Shown in pieces: positions 58,782-64,000 of a stretch of DNA of 64,000 nucleotides. Within the stretch, counting starts at the first letter, position 1. The number at the start of each line of letters is the position of its first letter. A model generated the notes under the pieces. The model was not told where the DNA came from. It did not search any database and was given only the letters and a program-made list of their open reading frames with translations. This DNA is from Trichuris trichiura (lineage: Eukaryota > Nematoda > Enoplea > Trichinellida > Trichuridae): NCBI GenBank assembly GCA_037903355.1, contig JBAJFE010000042.1, positions 1,190,001 through 1,254,000 on the forward strand. The letters are read 5' to 3'. The translations under genes were made by a program, and so were the position numbers.

Positions 58782-61313
58782 TTTGACGAAGTGTGTCGCT
58801 CAACTGTAAGGACGATTTTTCCTAAAAACGAAAAATATCCCAATAATTCAACAACAAATACCGACGAAGGTGGACCGCGGTCAAAAACGCGACGACGGCT
58901 CCCGGCCGGAGAACCAACCGAATCTTACAGAAGTCGCCCTGACGAGCAAGGCGCGACAACCTGGGCAAACGGCTCCGTTGCGCGCGGACACAACGATGCA
59001 AAAGAGCCGAACCAACTACGATGACTCATCGTCAACCAAAGGTGTACCCGTAACTTGACGCCATTGTAGCAACACCGAAAGCTGTCCAGCAAGCAAAGGT
59101 CACTACAGCAATGCTGACCGAACGGCAAGTCGACAAACTGGCACCCGGACCCAGCGTACCGACTCAAAATTTCGCAAACAATAAGCACTCCCGCCGAACA
59201 AACAATCCGCACCGAACACACAGCGGCGGGGATCGGCTGCCAACGCAGACGCTGTTGCCACATGAGCTACCGACGTAGTCAACGAACCTGCGCATCATTT
59301 TGGCGGTCCCCATGCGTCAGACGCCTCCTAAATGGCAAAACAAATTCGCTTGGAACGTTCAAATTTTTTTTGCACGCCTACAAAAATGTGCTTTGCACGA
59401 TTACTACAGTAGCATAGTGGGATTTTGTAAAAAAGTTAAAAACTACATTTTAATATTTTAGCGGGCAAGTTTAAAGCTGCTCTGCCGCTTTTCGTAAAGC
59501 ACTCGTACAAATAGAACGACGTTTTTCCGCTTCCCTATTTCAATCGGGCTTAAATAAAAGCGTCGAATTGAGTATTACACCTAAACGTCATTCATTAGCT
59601 TACTGTCTTGAAATAGGTTCCGGCCGAGCAACGGCGGCGTGGCTGACGTTCATTGAGCGATTTTTCGGCGTTAGTGGAAACGCGCAGGCATTTAGCAATC
59701 GGTCGTCCATTTAGTAGCAATGCCGCTCGACGACGATATCGCCGCTTCGAAGAATTCACAACTATGCGGAAGGAGCAGTTGCCCAACTAAAACGAAACGT
59801 ATATTTCGCCCTCCGGTGGATCGTTGTCGCTCGACGCAACGGCCATCGCTGTGCGGCGTGATAGCAACGAAATTGACGCCGACTTTGTTTGACAAATCGC
59901 CTCGCAAAACTCGCTCCGCTACCTGACAACGTTTGCGCGCGCGCGATAGGGGCGATGTGGCGCCATTCGCTCATGTAGCGCAACTTGATTGATTGTCCAT
60001 TCCGGCGAAAGGTCGAAAACGGAATAGAAAAACGACAATGCCGATTCGCGCGCGGGCGCTGCTCCCCGAAGAGAGAAGCGACGCGCTGCTGACTGATTAT
60101 TGGCCCATTCGCTAAACAGATCAAATGAATCGACCGGCATGATTCTTCTTCCATCCAAGCTGCGACTATACGCCTGCTTGTTCGACCATTGTGAATCATC
60201 GAAAGTTGTCGATTTATAACAATGTAACCTGAAAATCATTCTCTCATCTACACATCACAGTTATATTGGCGCTGAAATGATGGCAAATGTGATAGCCAGG
60301 CAAGCGCGCTAGATCAAATAGAGCAGTCGCAACAACGGCCAACGCGTGACAATGCCAATTTGCTGCCTTCAACGACAATATAAAACAGGGGTTACTGTAG
60401 TTTCGATTTTCGCAATCTTAACACCAGATGGCAATGTGACACACAGCATCGATTTGCAATCGTTGACGCAAGGACAAATGTGTACACTTAGTCATAGAAC
60501 CGACTGGTGGTAGCCAGTCCAACGTAAAGGGGACGAAACTGGTTTCTGCTCAAAATCAATTCCGTCACCTCCAAGAGGGCGTCCAAGGTTTAGGTATACG
60601 CAAAAAAAAAACAGACGAGCCGATGAATCATTGCGTTTTCTCGACCCGAGAGACGTCCGCCGCTGGCAAAGTCGAAGCTGCGTTTTGTTTCTTTTTTAAA
60701 AACATTCCGCAGGCCAACACACAAGCGGACGCCTACGAACAAGAGACCAACAACTTTCCGCAGTAACGCCCACCAACAAGAATGCGACGCAGCAAAGACC
60801 AATGGCAAAGTACAAGTTGGCTTCGTGCCAAGAAGAAGAAAAAAAAAAAGAAGTTACTGATTTTTGCCGATTCGACGGCCATTCGCTGCTTGTCGTTTTG
60901 GATATTCCGCCCACGGTTACCCCTAAGGAACAATGGTAACTCAGTGACGACAATTTACCCGGAAGAAAGGCATTGCAAATCCTGAGGCGACTTGTGTAAC
61001 CTGTTGTTGAGCACATCCGGAATACATCCGTCATTTTCAAAGTGCTTTTGCTCAACTTAAGCAACTTCTTCAGTGCCGGCCGCTATGTTGCGCGCGGCAG
61101 CTCCGAAGTCTTACGCAAATGCAGCAACAGCAGCTGCTCGCATTTTACGCTACAGTTGTGCCAAGCATTCGTCCTTTTCCTGTCAACAGCTACGTTTTCG
61201 GTCGACGGGAGGTCGGTAGCCAAAAGTTTTAAAAGTTGGCTTAACAACGACAACTGATAGATGCCAAAGACAATACGAATGCTTTGAAGCGGTTCAATTA
61301 CAATACCGCAACG
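58782..61313. other. region upstream of 14-3-3, coding-like pieces unassigned
   Basis: About 2.5 kb, locally richer in GC than the rest of the window. Several pieces look like protein but cannot be assembled: a plus-strand frame at about 59050-59278 (VTTAMLTERQVDKLAPG), a plus frame 59720-59926, and minus-strand frames around 60700-61030 reading KHFENDGCIPDVLNNRLHKS and, after a possible 19-bp intron-like break, NRGRNIQNDKQRMAVESAKI. None is recognised. The stretch may include untranslated exons of 14-3-3, a small unknown gene, or the 3' region of the capping-enzyme gene. Confidence 0.3.
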
Positions 61314-62619
61314 TCAAGCGGTGTCCAATGACGACGGAGCGGCTTCAAGAGCTACGAACGATCCAGGTAGCAGCCTGTACTTTAACGACATAGCTTTGAC
61401 AAAGTGAATCAGATCATCTTTTGTAATTGGAAATCTGATACTCTTGCGCACTCCTACAAAAAAAAATACGATACTCATACATACAAGGGGAGACCTGAGC
61501 GCAAGCTCATAAAATCGATTTACCTGAAGCAGTTTCGTAGCTATTGGGAAAGGACTTGTCCGTCCTCTCGCGTATAAATGTCCATACACCGTCCACGACG
61601 GAACATTCAATTATCTTATTGTTGTACTTCAACAAATCTTTAGTCACCTGCAGATATTAAAAAGGCAAACAGGCGGCAAACTTATGACTACTTCGCCAAA
61701 ACTAAAATCATTTACCGGCATATTGTCGAATGGAACCTTAGAATCCAAGACCATAAGCTTGCCCACGTACTGAGATATGAAACTACAAAACAGACGTTGT
61801 ACAAAACAGCCTAACATCATGTTTACGTTGATGCCGCGCGGGTCGACTAGGATTTTTTCTTCAGCGGGATTGAAGTCAACGTGAAAAATTATATATTCAC
61901 CCTGGTCTACGCTCCTTCTCAATTCGTAGCAGAAAATCGACCGAATTAAGACTCGAAGGTTTCCATTTAAGTACAGTAGGACATCGACCACCCACGTAAG
62001 GCTGCAACAGTTTGAGCATTACACAAAAGGGAAGCAAAATGAGCCTTAGAGAGGACGAAGGTGCGCACCTCGTCTACTCGCTGCAACACGACGCCGTCCG
62101 TCTCGTGCGACACGTCCATGGAAAGAACCTGAAAATACTTTAAATTCAAATAAAAACAGCCTCTCGGTGGGCTTCCAATTGGAGCCGACTTTTTCAATGC
62201 AAGAAAGTTCAAAGAATGGCTTTTGCCGAATGCCAAACGGTTCCCTTTCTCGCACGATGCGTTTGCTACTAAGAGCTTCCGTACGCGGACCAATTATCCT
62301 CTTTCGAATGATTTCGTGCCTATCGTGAAATAGCCTTTCGCGAACCAAATCGCCGCAATAGGCGATCACATCGTAGATCAAATATCTTGGCGTTTTTTGT
62401 CCGGCGAATACGTCGAATACGAGCTCCTTAAATGGAATGGACGTTTGGAGACGCGAAGTCGTCTCCCGCCTTACTGCTCAACTCACTCCGTCAACCAGGG
62501 TTCGGGTCAAGGATGTATCGCCGCCGGGTAGCAAAAAGGTTAGCGTAGGAGCAACGAACACATTGTTGTCTCTATCTATCAGGAAGGTTCGATGCTTTCC
62601 GTCTATGAACATTAAATAT
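61314..62619 (-). CDS. RNGTT: mRNA capping enzyme, guanylyltransferase part (5' partial)
   Basis: The nuclear enzyme transfers GMP to the 5' end of nascent RNA polymerase II transcripts. Visible minus-strand exons cover the nucleotidyltransferase and OB-fold domains: [20 protein letters not shown] and [13 protein letters not shown] (about 62500-62619), [20 protein letters not shown] (about 62340-62420), IIGPRTEAL and [15 protein letters not shown] (about 62200-62320), [13 protein letters not shown] (motif IV, about 62080-62125), [20 protein letters not shown] (motif V, about 61920-61985), [29 protein letters not shown], and a last exon [14 protein letters not shown] ending at 61314. The exon that should carry the active-site lysine (KADGTR) joins at 62619 by a good acceptor but was not found to the right, nor was the RNA triphosphatase domain; both probably lie in longer upstream introns or beyond the window. 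Confidence 0.9.
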
Positions 62620-64000
62620 CTGAAAAGAAAACCACTTTCAACATACTCTCGCAGCGAAATAAACATCCCGTCTATATATATATACGTCTAATGCTACAAA
62701 TGAAGCATCGACTTAATCGTTCTAATGAATATATGCAAATTATTCAACAGTCATAATTGGAATCAAGTTTGCGTCGCTTCAATGATGATAAGCTAAAATC
62801 AACGCAAGTCTTTAACATTATCTGACTTCACTTTTCAAATTGTAAAGAGGGCTATTAAGTAAAGGTGACAGACAAGACAACACTGCTGCCATCTACCGAC
62901 CGTCATTGATCACGTAGCGTAAAAACAAATATTCTACAAACAATTTTTTTTGGAGTAATATCATCGGCGCAAGAAAAAGTATGAAAGCGAATTCTTGGTA
63001 TGCCCAAAGATGTACATAACCTCATCAGCCGTTTGTCATAAAGTACTGATCTTATGGGCATTCGGAAAAAAATAAAAGTGGGCTCAAATTGGCCACTACG
63101 AATGTGGCTGAAGCAAATGCGATAAAACATGTGTTATTCCTATGTTGCTCAACCGAAAAACACGGTAACTAATCAAACTGAAGCAAGCGCAAATGATCGG
63201 CGTTTTTCGGCAGGTATCAAAGACGTTTAGGTTGAATAGCGCAAACACACGGCGCGCCAAGCTGACAGTCGATCCGGTGATTGGAAAATTAAAATCCCAT
63301 AAATGCTTCCCTTACAGCTTATCACATCGCGTCCGTCGACGTAACGATTTTGCGTCAACCCTTTTCTCTTATTAAACTGAATATTTCGACTACAAAGTTA
63401 TGGAATTGAACTGAAACGCGTTTGCGCGGACGATATGGACGCGTTAATACACAGGTTCGTAAGTAGATCACGCGATTTCATTAAGGCTGAAAAAGAATCG
63501 AAGCTATTTCACTCCATTGCGAAGATTCATTCGCCAAGGGAAACTTTAGCGCACAATGACTCAGCTCAGCGAATCGCTTCGGGCAGTTCCGTCCCGTCGG
63601 CTCGTTAGCGACCGCCTTCTCGGATTATTCGCTTATTCAATTAATTGTACGACGGTCACTGCTATCCAATGCGTATCTATAGTAACCAATAGGAAAGTAG
63701 GCAATGAAACAATCCAACTTGGGCAAATGGACTGCAAAAAGGCATGTGTGCGAACAACCAATCTGCCAACGTCTTTCCTAACAGTATCAATGCATCTTAC
63801 GAACATTATTAACTCGTGTAAGGGCCGATGCCCATAATTGGTACTGTAAGAATACTAATTAGTTTCCATTGTGAATCAACGTGGTTATTCTACTCCGCCA
63901 TTCAAGCGAATGCGGAAAATCACAAATTCAACGAACAGCGGGTCGTCAATAAGCACTCGCTTTACTCAACCGTCAACTTTAGATTACTTTTGAGTAATTT
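62620..64000. other. right end, probable capping-enzyme intron
   Basis: About 1.4 kb upstream of the visible capping-enzyme exons. Frames at 62903-63130 (minus) and 63556-63837 (plus) have no recognised motif. No KADGTR-type exon was found on the minus strand. Confidence 0.4.

Noticed and set aside
59762..60199. Minus-strand frame of 145 codons rich in Arg and Ser
   Set aside because: Composition follows the local GC and several overlapping frames are open at once. No motif and no splice context.
1..64000. tRNA, rRNA or CRISPR features
   Set aside because: No cloverleaf with a GGTTCGAATCC-type arm, no rRNA-like sequence and no regular direct-repeat/spacer array was seen.
62620..64000. Search for the capping enzyme KADGTR exon
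   Set aside because: No minus-strand match to the active-site lysine motif was visible, so no exon is claimed there.

Overview
The window is eukaryotic, AT-rich nuclear DNA. Genes are cut into small exons by short GT-AG introns, many of them 40-60 bp, and there are long gene-poor stretches. A nematode is the best guess. The evidence is a CAP/SCP protein with a C-terminal ShK-like module, an N-terminal heparan-sulfate endosulfatase with nematode-style short introns, 3' splice acceptors directly upstream of start codons that look like trans-splice sites, and a short interstitial run of the nematode telomere unit TTAGGC. The lineage within Nematoda cannot be fixed by eye; an early-branching (Trichuris/Trichinella/mermithid-type) nematode would fit. 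All gene names come from recognising the translated protein families; no search was run.

Layout, left to right: an adenylosuccinate synthetase on the minus strand (0.3-1.6 kb, running off the left edge, with signs of decay); a PRL/PTP4A phosphatase (3.9-4.9 kb, minus, complete, ending in a CAAX box); a gene-poor stretch; the extracellular sulfatase SULF (11.1-19.1 kb, minus, complete from signal peptide to C-terminal domain); another gene-poor stretch; a two-exon gene for a small secreted ten-cysteine peptide (24.9-25.3 kb, plus), which is the most interesting unnamed gene; the sterol-transfer protein GRAMD1/Aster (28.5-34.5 kb, minus); about 5 kb with little in it; an intronless, bacterial-type guanine deaminase (39.8-40.3 kb, minus); an inverted-repeat mobile element (41.4-41.7 kb) and a degenerate tandem array of about 58 bp units (42.4-42.9 kb); another gene-poor stretch; a CAP-ShK secreted protein (47.8-51.1 kb, plus); rhomboid protease RHBDD1 (51.7-52.8 kb, minus); Golgi tether subunit COG6 (53.6-57.0 kb, plus); a 14-3-3 protein (57.7-58.8 kb, minus); and the nucleotidyltransferase part of the mRNA capping enzyme (61.3-62.6 kb, minus, 5' end outside or not found).

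These are mostly unrelated housekeeping genes, not an operon-like system. RHBDD1 and COG6 are divergently transcribed from a gap of about 760 bp; CAP/RHBDD1 and COG6/14-3-3 are convergent pairs. Two purine genes lie in the window (a damaged-looking adenylosuccinate synthetase and a bacterial-type guanine deaminase), but 38 kb apart. Repeats are few: one foldback element with at least two diverged relatives near the left edge, one tandem array, two strong small hairpins, and a few microsatellites.
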